64,000 nucleotides of DNA from Labrys okinawensis. GTDB lineage: Bacteria; Pseudomonadota; Alphaproteobacteria; Rhizobiales; Labraceae. The stretch spans positions 682,001-746,000 of the forward strand of contig NZ_PUEJ01000001.1 of the NCBI RefSeq assembly GCF_002982075.1, in the 5' to 3' direction. Under the pieces are notes generated by a model that saw only the letters and a list, made by a program, of their open reading frames with translations, had not been told where the DNA came from and made no database searches. Of the stretch, positions 34,999-44,174 are shown piece by piece. Every line of letters begins with the position of its first letter. Position 1 is the stretch's first letter. Made by a program: the position numbers and the translations under genes.

Positions 34999-36458
34999 AT
35001 ATCCTCGCGCGGGATGAACACTTCGACACGCCGGTTCTTGGCCTTGCCCTCGGCCGTGTTGCTGAGGTCGATCGGTGCGGTGTCGGCCAACCCCGAGGTG
35101 GTCAGGCGCTCGGGATCGGCAATGCCGGCGATGAGGATCTTCTCGACGGCCTTGGCCCGCTGCTCGGAAAGCTGCTGGTTATCCTTGTAGCGCACCGTGG
35201 CGCGAACCGGCGTGTTGTCGGTATGGCCGACGATGCGGATCTTGCCGGGTTCCTTGTCGAGCGCCGCGGCGATATGGCCAATGACCGGCACGGCGTCCGG
35301 GCGCAGGGTGGTGCTGCCCCTGTCGAACAGGGAATCGTTCAGGAGCCTCACTACGATATCCTTGCCGGAATAGTCGGCCGAAGCCTTCTTGGCGGCGATG
35401 TCGTCCTTCAGGCGTTCGCGGATGCGCTCGAGCTGGGTGGTGACCTTGATCGGTGGCGGCGGGGGCGGCGGTGCGGGCACGGTGCGGTAGATATGGATGT
35501 CGCCGGTCGGATGCAGCGCGAGCAGGCCGGCGCTCGCCGTGTCGGAGAAGCCGCCGAGCAGCCAGCGGAACACCAGGAAGCTCAGGAGAAGCACCCCGAC
35601 GGCGACGGAAGTGATCGCCCATAGAGGCACGGTCCGCCGCACATAGGCGGCGGCGATATCCTGGCCCCGCCAATGCGGCGAGATGTGATCCGTCACCCGT
35701 GCCTCGCGGGCGCGCAGGGTTTCATAGAGGTCGCGGCGGATCTGCTGATGCGGAACGTCGCCGCCGGCGACACGGTATTTGCCCTCGAAGCCGAGCGACA
35801 TGCAGGCATGCATCAGCCCGAGCAGGTTGTGATTGATCTGCGGGTGCTGCCGCAGCTTGGCCAGTTCCTCGAAAAAGCCGACGCCGCTGTCGCGCACCTG
35901 AAAATAGCGGCTCAGCATGCTGTATTGCGTCCACAGATTGCGGTCCGAACTCGGCAGGTTCTGCACGATGTCGTCAGCGGTGGCACAGACCGCATATTTG
36001 GCGGTGCGCACCTGGGGTTCGGGAATGCCGCGGGCATTGAGCTCGGCCTCGAAGGCCTCGATGCCCTGCGCCACCGTGCTCATCATCGGCGCGACCTGGG
36101 GAACCTGCCTGGCGATGCGGATATTGGCGAGCACGAGCAGCAAGGGCATGGCCGCTTCGAGGATGGGATTGGGGCCGCCGGTCTTGTCGCTGACGCCGAG
36201 CGCCTCGAGATCGACCGTGGCGGGACCGAGCGGCAAGGGCGGCTGGGCTCGCGGCGTCTCGGCCAGAGCGGCCTGATAGGGCTGCGGCGCTGCCGAGCCT
36301 GCCGCCACGCGCGGCCCGCCCCAGATATCCTGCGCGGGCGCGGGAGTGCCGCCCGGATAGGGCGCGCCCTGGCCGTCACGCCGGCCGCCCGGATTGGGCT
36401 TGATCACCGTCTTGTCGGAGTCGGGGTTAGACCCGAACGGGCCCTTGCCGTTCGTCAT
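34995..36458 (-). CDS. tssL: T6SS membrane-complex protein TssL with C-terminal OmpA domain
   Basis: The 487-residue protein has a Pro/Gly-rich N-terminus, a DotU-type cytoplasmic domain (about 80-280), one membrane helix (PLWAITSVAVGVLLLSFLV) and a periplasmic OmpA-like peptidoglycan-binding domain. The OmpA domain shows FDRGSTTLRPDAVPVI, VGHTDNTPV and QLSEQRAKAV. This extended TssL can anchor the complex to the wall without an accessory protein. I choose ATG 36458, 11 bases after the tssK stop, over an upstream start inside tssK. Confidence 0.95.
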   Translation of the reverse strand: MTNGKGPFGSNPDSDKTVIKPNPGGRRDGQGAPYPGGTPAPAQDIWGGPRVAAGSAAPQPYQAALAETPRAQPPLPLGPATVDLEALGVSDKTGGPNPILEAAMPLLLVLANIRIARQVPQVAPMMSTVAQGIEAFEAELNARGIPEPQVRTAKYAVCATADDIVQNLPSSDRNLWTQYSMLSRYFQVRDSGVGFFEELAKLRQHPQINHNLLGLMHACMSLGFEGKYRVAGGDVPHQQIRRDLYETLRAREARVTDHISPHWRGQDIAAAYVRRTVPLWAITSVAVGVLLLSFLVFRWLLGGFSDTASAGLLALHPTGDIHIYRTVPAPPPPPPPIKVTTQLERIRERLKDDIAAKKASADYSGKDIVVRLLNDSLFDRGSTTLRPDAVPVIGHIAAALDKEPGKIRIVGHTDNTPVRATVRYKDNQQLSEQRAKAVEKILIAGIADPERLTTSGLADTAPIDLSNTAEGKAKNRRVEVFIPREDM

Positions 36459-36469
36459 GTGCCCACGTC

Positions 36470-37804
36470 CTATTTCACGTCTTCCTTGACGACCCACAGA
36501 TTGAGCTCAAGCCCGGGCCAGTCGCCGGAAAAATGCATGCCGATGCCGCTCGCGGTGCTGAATTCCGGCCAGAGCGGCGACATGCGGTCGAGCGCGAAAT
36601 AGACGTGGCTGGTGATCGCCCGGATCTGCGCCGGCGGCGTCGGCAGATGAATGAGCCCGATGCCCGGAAGGTGGGCATGCACGATCTCGTTCATGCGCGT
36701 ATTGGGGCCGACCTTGAACAGAGCCGGGAACTGCGTCTGCAACTCGGTGAGCGAGCGCTGCGCCGCCACTTCGAGCACGAAGGTCGAGGCCCGGAACAAA
36801 TTGCGGTCGGTCACCGTCGCCAGGAAGGCGTTGGTGGCCTTCTCCACGATCTCGAGCCGGATGGCACGACTGATGTCGACGCTGAGGAAACGCTGAATGT
36901 CGGCCAGGACCGGGGCAAAGGTGGTGCCAGGATTGTCGTGGTCATAGGCCGGATAGTCGTTGGCACGCCGTTCGCGGGTGGAATAGGTCGCCAGTTCTCC
37001 GGCCAGGCGCAGCAATTCAACATAGAGCCGCTCGGGATGGGTATATTTCGAACGGCGCATGTGCCGAAGCGCGGGGATTTCGCGGTTGAGCATCTGCAGC
37101 ACGAAATAGTCGACGCTCTGCATGCCGCCGCTGGAGCGCGGGTCCGAGGCAAAGCGCGCCAGTTCGTCGAGCTTGGTCTCGACCCAGCCGATCACGCGAT
37201 CGAGCCAGCCGGTGACGGCGGCATGGGCGGCGACCACCAGCACGGGCGGGGCAAAGCGCTCGTCGAAGACGACGGTCTTGTCGTTGACCTCGATGATCCG
37301 GGCGCAGAGCATGCAAACGAAGCCCGGTTTCGGTGTCCGCCGGATCTCGTAGCTGAAGCGCGGCACCGCGATATCGATCTCTTCCTCGATCTGCAGAGCC
37401 GAGGACGCATCGATCAGCGTCTCCGATTGCACCACATAGCGGCTGCCGCTTTCCGACTCCGGCTCGTCGACCTCGCGGCTGTTGGGTTGGGCCATGGGCA
37501 TGCACAGCCAGACGAACAGCCCGGCGGCATTTTCAGGCACCATGGCGGGCGGCGGCGGCGGGCAATCGCCCGGAAAACGAAACGGCGTGCCGTCCGGCAG
37601 GATACCGGCGGCCCGCCGCAGGCCGAACTTGCTTTGCTGCGCCAGGTCGCGATCGATCTCGATCTCGCTGAAACCCCACGGATAGGGGGTGATCTGGCCG
37701 GTGCGGCCCTCGAGCAGATGTTCGAGATAGCGATCGCCCTGCTGCAAGTGATGCGGCCGGAGGAACAGACCTTCCGACCAAGCGACTTTGCTATACCAGG
37801 ACAT
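36470..37804 (-). CDS. tssK: T6SS baseplate protein TssK
   Basis: This 444-residue ImpJ/VasE protein has the family opening VAWSEGLFLRPHHLQQGDRY. TssK trimers link the baseplate to the TssL-TssM membrane complex. It is first in the tssK-tssL-tssM-tagF-pppA-ppkA unit, and its promoter region is shared with the divergent DUF1036 gene. Confidence 0.97.
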   Translation of the reverse strand: MSWYSKVAWSEGLFLRPHHLQQGDRYLEHLLEGRTGQITPYPWGFSEIEIDRDLAQQSKFGLRRAAGILPDGTPFRFPGDCPPPPPAMVPENAAGLFVWLCMPMAQPNSREVDEPESESGSRYVVQSETLIDASSALQIEEEIDIAVPRFSYEIRRTPKPGFVCMLCARIIEVNDKTVVFDERFAPPVLVVAAHAAVTGWLDRVIGWVETKLDELARFASDPRSSGGMQSVDYFVLQMLNREIPALRHMRRSKYTHPERLYVELLRLAGELATYSTRERRANDYPAYDHDNPGTTFAPVLADIQRFLSVDISRAIRLEIVEKATNAFLATVTDRNLFRASTFVLEVAAQRSLTELQTQFPALFKVGPNTRMNEIVHAHLPGIGLIHLPTPPAQIRAITSHVYFALDRMSPLWPEFSTASGIGMHFSGDWPGLELNLWVVKEDVK

Positions 37805-38009
37805 CGATCAGCCGCCCGAAGGATTTGGTTGTTTGATTGTCAGGCTCGGCAATGCTGTCGCAAGGCCTCGCCAAAAAAACGTTCGGCCGTTGCGCGAGCA
37901 AATTCTCTCGGCTTCCTATGAACTGTGCCATATGACCTGAGGAAGTCAAGCGATCCACCGGCTTACATCGACCCTACCTGCGTAGTCTAGAACAGGCGTT
38001 CGACTGTCG

Positions 38010-38029
38010 CCTCCCCCATTGTGAGGTAG
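38010..38029. promoter_or_regulatory. Candidate operator in the tssK / DUF1036 divergent region
   Basis: CCTCCCCCATTGTGAGGTAG shares its first ten bases with the palindromic copy upstream of tssA (48014-48023). It is 55 bases before the DUF1036 start and about 206 bases upstream of tssK. Confidence 0.35.
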
Positions 38030-38083
38030 ACAGGAAGAGGTGCGGCAGCTACGAAATTTGTATTCGCGTGGTACAATCGGTCC

Positions 38084-38554
38084 GTGCTCTCGAAGCTGTT
38101 TCCTCAACGTCTATGGTTGCGAAGGTTGGGCTTCGCCACGGTGCCGCTTGGCCTGATTTTGGCCCATGGTGGCCAGGCTGAAGCAGCTTTCCGGGTGTGT
38201 AATCAGTCGGTCACCCTGTACAACGTTGCCATCGGCGCCGAAATTGACAAGAAATTCGCCACCGAGGGCTGGTGGACATTGCCGGGCAATACTTGCGTTA
38301 CGCCGATCAAGGAAGACCTGACCGACCTCAAGCTTAGATATGTTTATATCTATGCGACGACTGCAACGGGTGACAGCGCATTCGAGGGAAACTGGGACAT
38401 GTGCGTCGACACCAAGCGCTTCAAAATCGAAAAAGTGCAGGACCAGCCCTGGGATTGCTGGGTGCGCGGCCTCGTGCAGGCCAAGTTCAAGGAGGTCGAC
38501 ACCGGCGATACCGGCTCGTGGACGGTCTTCATCCGTCCCGACGACAAACCCTAA
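38084..38554 (+). CDS. Exported DUF1036 protein
   Basis: The 156-residue protein has an N-terminal signal peptide (hydrophobic core FATVPLGLILAHG, likely cleavage after AEA near residue 34). The rest matches what I recall of DUF1036: FRVCNQSVTLYNVAIG, then GWWTLPGNTC and four more cysteines, suggesting a disulfide-bonded periplasmic beta domain. The family's function is unknown. It precedes the M23/lytic-transglycosylase gene by 19 bases and is divergent from tssK. A role in T6SS envelope assembly or self-protection is possible but not shown. Confidence 0.85.
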   Translation: MLSKLFPQRLWLRRLGFATVPLGLILAHGGQAEAAFRVCNQSVTLYNVAIGAEIDKKFATEGWWTLPGNTCVTPIKEDLTDLKLRYVYIYATTATGDSAFEGNWDMCVDTKRFKIEKVQDQPWDCWVRGLVQAKFKEVDTGDTGSWTVFIRPDDKP

Positions 38555-38573
38555 CCTCATCAACGCCCTCGCC

Positions 38574-41012
38574 ATGGACGAGAAGACAGTCATAGCCGGG
38601 CAACCATCCTCCGATCCCGCGGATCCTTCCCGGCCGGCCATGGCGAAGCCGCAGTCCGAGCCTGGAGAAGAAGACAGCAACGCCACCATCATCGCGCCGG
38701 CCAAGCCGGCCGCGCGGATTGCCAGGAAAGCCGCCAAGCCGGCAATGGCCGGTGCCGGCCCGGCCGGAAGTGCTTCCAAGGAGAGCGCCAGACCTGCTCC
38801 GCCCGCCGCCCGCCCCGCAGGCCCGCTGGTCTATCTCACCATGGCCGCGGCCCTCGTCTTTCTCGGCCTCGGCTCGGCCGTGACCACGATCTATCTGCTC
38901 GCGCCCGATCGAAGCCGGCAACAGGTCGTGGTGACGGACAGCGATCTGCAGGCCAGCCTCGTTCCGGTGCAGGGCGAGGACAATGAAGCGGAAGACGAGG
39001 CCCTGATCCGGGCGGCGATCAAGCCGCGCATCATCGATCTCAGCGGAGACCCGGTGATCGTGCCGCAGCTCGCCGACGCTCCGCGCCAGCTGATCAAGCT
39101 GGCAAGCGATACGCAGCGCAAGGCGGCGGGCAGCCTCGGCATCAAGAGCGAGGTGTTCCGCCTCAAGGACGTGCTCGACCTGCCCACGCCGCAGTCGCAG
39201 GTCGCGGTGCTGGGTTCCCAGGAGGACATCGCCATTGCGCAGGAGGCGCCGGCTGCGAGCGGCACGACGGACAATGGACCCAGCATCGACGCGAGCACCG
39301 GCTCCTCCTCGATCGCGGCTTCGAGCACCAGCACCGGCGACCGGGTCGCGGATTTTGCCGAGAAGGCCAAGGCGCGCATCCGCCTTACGGACGCGCTCAA
39401 CAATCTCGGCCTCGATACCCAGCGGGCAAACGCAGCCGGTGAGGCCTTCACCACCTTTTATAACCGCCCGATGCTGGAGGCCGATGACCGCTATGTGGTG
39501 CGCGCGGTCGCCGTGGACGGCGACCCCAACCGCATGCAGCCGGTGCAGATGTCCGTCTATGCCAAGACCGAGCTCGTCGGCTCCATCGCCCTCAACGATG
39601 TCGGCACCTTTGTGCGCTCCGAGGACCCCTGGTATCGTCGCGATCCCTTCGCCGCACCGCTGGCGCCGGTACAGGTCGATCCGGAGAACCAGCCGCGCCT
39701 GCTCGATGCGATCTATCTCACGGCCCTGCGCAACCGGCTGCCGGCCCCGGTGATCGGCGAAGCGATCATGCTGCTGTCACGGGCCCAGGACCTGGAACAG
39801 AAGGTGCAGCCGGGCGATACGATTTCGCTGATCTACTCGCCGGCGCCCCGGGATTCCAAGCAGGGCCTCGGCCGCATCGTCTTCGTCAGCATCGGGCGCA
39901 CCACCGGCAATCTCGATTGCTATGTGATGCAGCCGCAGGCCGGCGCCCCCTTCGAATGCGTGTCGTCGGCGGGGCAAGGCAGCCTGCCCGACGGCGGCGG
40001 CATGGTCACGCCCGTCAACGGCGTGATCGTCGCCAGGTTCGGCCCCCAGGGCACGGACAGCGCCGCCACCCAGATGAATTACGGTATCGACTGGACGGCT
40101 CCCGTGGGTTCGCCCGTGGTCGCCGCCTATCCGGGCAAGGTTACCGCGATCGGGGAGGAAAGCGGCTTCGGCACGGTGGTGCGCCTCTCCCATGACGACG
40201 GCAAGACGTCGATGTATGGCTATCTCGCGCGGGCGGCGACCGGGCTTGCCGTCGGCAGCAGCGTCCAGGCCGGCGAAGCCATCGGCTATGTCGGCACGCC
40301 GGCCTCCAGCCGCGAGCCGCGCCTGCATTTCGAGGTTCGCAACAATGGCGTGCCGGTCGACCCGGTCGCCGACAGCCAGGTGAACACGGCCGCCCCTGCG
40401 CCCGCGACCACAGGCGGCGCCAACAGCGCCGTCGACCAGTTCGTCGGCCGCATCATCACCATCGAAAGCGGCAACAAGTGCAATGCGGCCAATCCGCTCT
40501 CCACGGCGGTCGGGCTCGGCCAGTTCATCGAGTCGACCTGGATGACCACCATCCGCCTGCATCGCCCGGATCTCCTGGTCGGCCGCAGCCGCCAGGAAGT
40601 GCTGGCGATGCGCACCAATTGCGACCTCGCGCGGGCGATGACGACAGCCCATACCCGCGACAATGCCGCGGTGATCCGGCAGGCCGGCCACGCCGTCACG
40701 CCCGGCAACCTCTATCTGGCGCATTTCCTCGGCTCAGGCGGCGCGGTCAAGGCGCTCCGAGGCCCGCAGAACAGCCTGATCTCCGACGTGTTCGGCGCCG
40801 CCCATGTGCGGGCCAACCCCTTCGAGCAGGGTAAGACGCTGAGCTTCCTGATCGCCTGGGCAGCCAAGAAGATGGGTGTGGCGGTGGCAGGCACTTCGAC
40901 ACCATCGCAGGATACGGGCACCACCACGGCCAATAACGAACCGCTGGCGAAATTCGCCAGCGATCCGGCCTTTGCCGCGCTCAAGAGCTCCGTGTTGGCG
41001 CTGCTACAGTGA
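38574..41012 (+). CDS. Membrane-anchored protein with degenerate M23 (LytM) domain and SLT lytic transglycosylase domain
   Basis: The 812-residue protein has an Ala/Pro-rich cytoplasmic tail, one membrane helix (about 85-111), a long linker with a LysM/OapA-like region (about 385-440), a LytM fold (about 498-590) and an SLT transglycosylase domain (about 624-725). In the LytM part the HxxxD motif reads NYGID, the YxHL His is Tyr (MYGYL) and HxH reads RLH, so three of four active-site histidines are gone. The SLT domain keeps ITIESGN and GLGQF. I infer a wall-opening enzyme for T6SS assembly with a regulatory dead LytM domain. It lies 19 bases after the DUF1036 gene. Confidence 0.88.
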   Translation: MDEKTVIAGQPSSDPADPSRPAMAKPQSEPGEEDSNATIIAPAKPAARIARKAAKPAMAGAGPAGSASKESARPAPPAARPAGPLVYLTMAAALVFLGLGSAVTTIYLLAPDRSRQQVVVTDSDLQASLVPVQGEDNEAEDEALIRAAIKPRIIDLSGDPVIVPQLADAPRQLIKLASDTQRKAAGSLGIKSEVFRLKDVLDLPTPQSQVAVLGSQEDIAIAQEAPAASGTTDNGPSIDASTGSSSIAASSTSTGDRVADFAEKAKARIRLTDALNNLGLDTQRANAAGEAFTTFYNRPMLEADDRYVVRAVAVDGDPNRMQPVQMSVYAKTELVGSIALNDVGTFVRSEDPWYRRDPFAAPLAPVQVDPENQPRLLDAIYLTALRNRLPAPVIGEAIMLLSRAQDLEQKVQPGDTISLIYSPAPRDSKQGLGRIVFVSIGRTTGNLDCYVMQPQAGAPFECVSSAGQGSLPDGGGMVTPVNGVIVARFGPQGTDSAATQMNYGIDWTAPVGSPVVAAYPGKVTAIGEESGFGTVVRLSHDDGKTSMYGYLARAATGLAVGSSVQAGEAIGYVGTPASSREPRLHFEVRNNGVPVDPVADSQVNTAAPAPATTGGANSAVDQFVGRIITIESGNKCNAANPLSTAVGLGQFIESTWMTTIRLHRPDLLVGRSRQEVLAMRTNCDLARAMTTAHTRDNAAVIRQAGHAVTPGNLYLAHFLGSGGAVKALRGPQNSLISDVFGAAHVRANPFEQGKTLSFLIAWAAKKMGVAVAGTSTPSQDTGTTTANNEPLAKFASDPAFAALKSSVLALLQ

Positions 41013-41032
41013 GGATCGCGGCGATGCATCCC

Positions 41033-41110
41033 AAAGCGTTTCACGATTTGATGGATTCGGCCGTAGTCGCAAAGATGCGTCGAAACACCCAACCACAATG
41101 ATCGTGCATT
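41033..41110. repeat. Degenerate copy of a dispersed intergenic repeat
   Basis: It starts AAAGCGTTTCACGATTTGAT and continues through TCGCAAAGATGCGTCGAAAC, the same order of blocks as the copies at 43523 and 48066. It lies just after the M23/SLT gene. Confidence 0.45.
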
Positions 41111-41151
41111 CTTTCAGGAGATCCCTCGATTCAAACTCCCAGCAAGCCACT

Positions 41152-41589
41152 CTAAGGCGTTACCTCCACGGCAATCTCGGTCTTGTCCGGGGAGCGAAGA
41201 GAACCGGTGAAATTGGTCTGCAACCCGAGGTGATCTGTGCCTGTGAAGCCCGGATTTGGCTGATATTTGACTGCCGTCATCGGTATCATCCGTTCGTTGC
41301 ATTTGTAGAGATGACTTGTCTTCGGATAGGCGGGATGGTCCCTCACCTGAACAACGCTAGCAACGCCATTCGACGGAGGCGTGGTAATCTTGATAGAGGG
41401 CGGCAGATCATACATGATGCAATCATTGGCAACCTGGTAGGCGCTATACACCGTAAGCGACTGATCTTTTTTCGTATGACGCGTGACGGATGGGCCCACT
41501 CTCAAACCTTTCTCAAGGGGTTTATTATCAACACAGTTCCCCAAGACGCACACAAACCTTAACGGGAATAGAATATAAGCCGCCCTCAT
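41152..41589 (-). CDS. Small exported protein of unknown function
   Basis: The 145-residue protein starts with a signal sequence (RAAYILFPLRFVCVLGNC); the Cys might be a lipid site, but the residue before it is Asn, which is unusual for a lipobox. ATG 41589 has AGGA five bases upstream. The C-terminal part includes VKYQPNPGFTGTDHLGL, the pattern of an Ig-like or cadherin-like surface domain. Its codons are less GC-rich than the T6SS genes and it borders an AT-rich spacer, so it may have been acquired. It could be an immunity or envelope protein; nothing proves this. Confidence 0.65.
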   Translation of the reverse strand: MRAAYILFPLRFVCVLGNCVDNKPLEKGLRVGPSVTRHTKKDQSLTVYSAYQVANDCIMYDLPPSIKITTPPSNGVASVVQVRDHPAYPKTSHLYKCNERMIPMTAVKYQPNPGFTGTDHLGLQTNFTGSLRSPDKTEIAVEVTP

Positions 41590-42147
41590 GACTTTCCTGA
41601 CCCTTGCTGACACTCCGGCCAATCAACGACGAGGAGAATACAAATGCAAGCTCGAATTCACATGACATAACTCTGCGCGTCGTGATTAATATTTGAATTA
41701 TATTTATAATTCAGAACTATATTATTTACCTGTATATCAAATACATTAAATATATTTAAGTATTTAACGGATTTCTGAAATAAAAGTGTAACAATTATTT
41801 TAAAAGTTTTTCTGTTGTTGATTAAAATTACGCCCCTAAAATATGATTAAAATATTTATTACTGCTCTAACTCCCACCTCCGTAAATCCGGCGATACGAA
41901 TATTGAGACGAGCATTGGTATCGATCGGTCAAGCGACTACAGCCCAACGCTCATCGCCACTATCGCAGCCCGCGAAAAGGGCAATCCTGTGCATAGGAGC
42001 GCGGGGGGCGCTTCGGCATGCTTGATCTTCCAGCTGACCGCAGGCCGTTTTTCTTCAATCCTGTCTGAGTACATTATGGATTGCGCCGTCGCAGGCTAGT
42101 CGCTCACATTAAAAGCAAAAGAGCCCCTGCATCCAGCATGCCTTGCT
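41590..42147. other. AT-rich spacer inside the T6SS locus
   Basis: About 560 bases, with 41650-41860 much richer in A and T than anything else in the window. No convincing gene, transposase remnant or terminal repeat is seen. It may contain the promoter of the 145-residue exported protein and possibly foreign DNA. Confidence 0.6.
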
Positions 42148-43479
42148 CTACGAATGCCGGTTGCGGTTCGAAGCGCTCAGCTTGTCATAGTGCTCGGCAT
42201 AGAGTTCCAGGAAGGCGCCGAGCATGCCATGTTCACGCCGGCCGACCCTGGCCGCCCAGCGCTCGGCATAGAGCTCCCAATAATTGCCCTTGCCGGAAAA
42301 CAGGGATTTCCTGGCGTCCGCCGCAGTCTTGATGGCATCGGGCGACAATTCGTCGAAGAGTTCGGTCAGCGCCGCCTGCATCGAGGCCAGGAACGCGACC
42401 TGGTGCATCTTGAGATCGCCGAAGGCATTCTCGAGCGCGGCCTTGCCGTCGAGATAGCCTCGCGTCCGCGGGCCGAGCATCACCCGCAGGGCCTCCTCGG
42501 GGGTCGGCATGAATTTCAGCGGATTGTTGTCCTCGGCGCTGATCATGGTGCGGTTGCCGGCGCGCGACAGCGCCTTGGCCTCGGCCCTTGCCCGCAGCAG
42601 GGCCATCACATGCAGGCAGGCGATGTTGAGGAGCCGTCCGGCATCCTCCGCCAGATCGCCGGCATCGACGCCGCCGAGGACGTTTTCGGGAATGCCGGCG
42701 CCGGCTGCAAAGCGGCGAATGAACTCGGCCGCGCCGCCATCGCCCGGCGGTGGCCCCGGGGTGCTCTTCGCCACGGCAGGCCTCGGTGCCTCGGCCGCTT
42801 CCCGGGGCGCGGCCACACTCGGGGGTGATTCCTCCGCCACCGGTTCGGCCTCGGCGGGCTCAATCCGGTGGACGGGTGCGATCGGCTCGGGATCCTCGCT
42901 TTCCCACAGTGCGGCGGCCGGTGTCGGCGCCGGAATGGCCGGTCTCGGCTTGCGGATCGGTTCCGGTTCATCGAGAGGGGGCGGCACATAGGCGGCCTGG
43001 TGCAGAAAATCCGGCCCGCGGTCGGCTTCCCTCAGCCGCGGCAACAATTGGCTCGCATCGATGGGGGGCGGCGCTTCGTGCGGGCTGTCCCAGATGTCCG
43101 CGGCTGCCAGCGACGGGCTCGGGCCGGGGGATTGCACCGGCTGGGCCGGCTGGACCGGTGCCTGCGGCAGCTTGATCGACACCGCCAGCACATAGTCGCC
43201 CACAGCCAGCCTGTCGCCATCGGCGAGACGATAAGGGCTTTGCAGGCGCTTGCTCGAGCCGTTGAGAAAGGTGCCGTTCGTCGAGGTATCCGTCAGCCAA
43301 TAGGCGCCGTCGTAGAAACGCACTTCGCAATGCTTGCCGGAGATCACCCGGTTGCGGTCGGGCAGGGTCCAATCGAGATGCTGGTCGCGCCCGAAATCGA
43401 AGCCGCGCTTGTCGATCGCGAACTCCAACGGCCCGCCATCGGGCAGGCGATCAAAGTTCTCGATCTTGAGTGTCAGCAT
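42148..43479 (-). CDS. tagH: T6SS FHA-domain protein TagH / Fha
   Basis: The 443-residue protein has an N-terminal FHA domain (about 1-100) with the phospho-threonine contacts GRDQHLDWTL, RVISGKHCEV and TSTNGTFLNG. A Pro/Ala-rich linker follows, then a helical C-terminal domain (about 240-440) containing FMPTPEEALRVMLGPRTRGYL, part of the T6SS TagH/ImpI family. It is the expected substrate of PpkA and PppA. The gene is 140 bases downstream of the small T6SS-associated gene, with a dispersed repeat between them. Confidence 0.93.
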   Translation of the reverse strand: MLTLKIENFDRLPDGGPLEFAIDKRGFDFGRDQHLDWTLPDRNRVISGKHCEVRFYDGAYWLTDTSTNGTFLNGSSKRLQSPYRLADGDRLAVGDYVLAVSIKLPQAPVQPAQPVQSPGPSPSLAAADIWDSPHEAPPPIDASQLLPRLREADRGPDFLHQAAYVPPPLDEPEPIRKPRPAIPAPTPAAALWESEDPEPIAPVHRIEPAEAEPVAEESPPSVAAPREAAEAPRPAVAKSTPGPPPGDGGAAEFIRRFAAGAGIPENVLGGVDAGDLAEDAGRLLNIACLHVMALLRARAEAKALSRAGNRTMISAEDNNPLKFMPTPEEALRVMLGPRTRGYLDGKAALENAFGDLKMHQVAFLASMQAALTELFDELSPDAIKTAADARKSLFSGKGNYWELYAERWAARVGRREHGMLGAFLELYAEHYDKLSASNRNRHS

Positions 43480-43522
43480 GGCAGTTGCAAAGTCCCGTCA
43501 CGTCGTGGGCATACGATAAACT

Positions 43523-43614
43523 AAAGCGTTTCCCGAAAAAATTGATAGGCCTTTCGACTAGAAAACACGTCAGAACAGAGGGTTACAGCAACATGTCGTG
43601 AAATCGCACTTTGC
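43523..43614. repeat. Dispersed intergenic repeat copy
   Basis: The element runs from AAAGCGTTTCCCG to AAATCGCACTTTGC. The blocks ACACGTC, AGAG-GTTA and AAATCGCACTTTGC recur in the same order at 48066-48164. It ends just before the stop of the gene at 43620. Confidence 0.6.
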
Positions 43615-43619
43615 CTCGA

Positions 43620-44174
43620 TCAGGAACCGCCACGGCGCAGCAGCGCCACGGCATCGCCGACCAGGTCCTCCATGCCATCGACCTGCTTGGCCAAGGGCAG
43701 GCCGGCGACCAACAGCGTCAAGCCGACATTCACGGCGTGGCCGGTCAAATGCGCGGGCGGCGGCACCGGATGTTCGGGATTGGGCGAGAGGCTGCCCCCG
43801 CTCCAGCCCACCGCCAGCGCGGCCCAGGCGAAGGCGCCCTTCCCGGGATCGTCCATGCCGGCGTCGAGGGCGGCCCGGCGCGTGGTTTCCATGGGTTTTT
43901 TCAACCAGTCCTCGACCAGGCGAAGCAGGTTGGCCTCCGCCCCGCTCGGCGGCTGCGGCCGCCGGCGCAGCGCCAGGCTCAGCCATTGCACGGCCTCGCG
44001 GCGCGGCAGCACGAAGGCGCAGAACGCCATGGCCTTGCGCGCGCCGCCCTGCGCCAGCAGGGCATCGATGAATGCGAAAGGCTCAAGGTCGAGATTATAT
44101 CCGGAAAACTCGCCATCGAGGTTCGGAAAGGCTTCGATCACCTGCCGGGCCGTCGAGAACCGAAGATACTTCAT
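43620..44174 (-). CDS. Small T6SS-associated protein (DUF6931-like)
   Basis: This 184-residue soluble protein opens with LRFSTARQVIEAFPNL and contains CAFVLPRREAVQWLSLAL, then an Ala/Gly-rich segment (FAWAALAVGWSGGSLSP). I recall similar proteins, annotated DUF6931, next to T6SS FHA genes, but the match is from memory. ATG 44174 has GGAG seven bases upstream. It lies between vgrG and tagH on the same strand. No catalytic motif is visible; a structural or scaffold role is possible. Confidence 0.65.
   Translation of the reverse strand: MKYLRFSTARQVIEAFPNLDGEFSGYNLDLEPFAFIDALLAQGGARKAMAFCAFVLPRREAVQWLSLALRRRPQPPSGAEANLLRLVEDWLKKPMETTRRAALDAGMDDPGKGAFAWAALAVGWSGGSLSPNPEHPVPPPAHLTGHAVNVGLTLLVAGLPLAKQVDGMEDLVGDAVALLRRGGS

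Noticed and set aside
31870..35190. Long open frame of over 1100 codons on the plus strand, opposite tssM and tssL
   Set aside because: It lies wholly antisense to two clear T6SS genes and its composition (Asp/Gly/Ala/Arg-rich, no domains) is that of a high-GC shadow frame.
41152..41589. The 145-residue exported protein as the missing TssJ
   Set aside because: The residue before the Cys is Asn, not a good lipobox, and the visible pattern (KYQPNPGFTGTD) is of an Ig-like surface domain rather than TssJ.
41843..42025. 60-codon open frame in the AT-rich spacer
   Set aside because: No SD and no similarity to known small proteins; in a region of atypical base composition where short open frames arise by chance.
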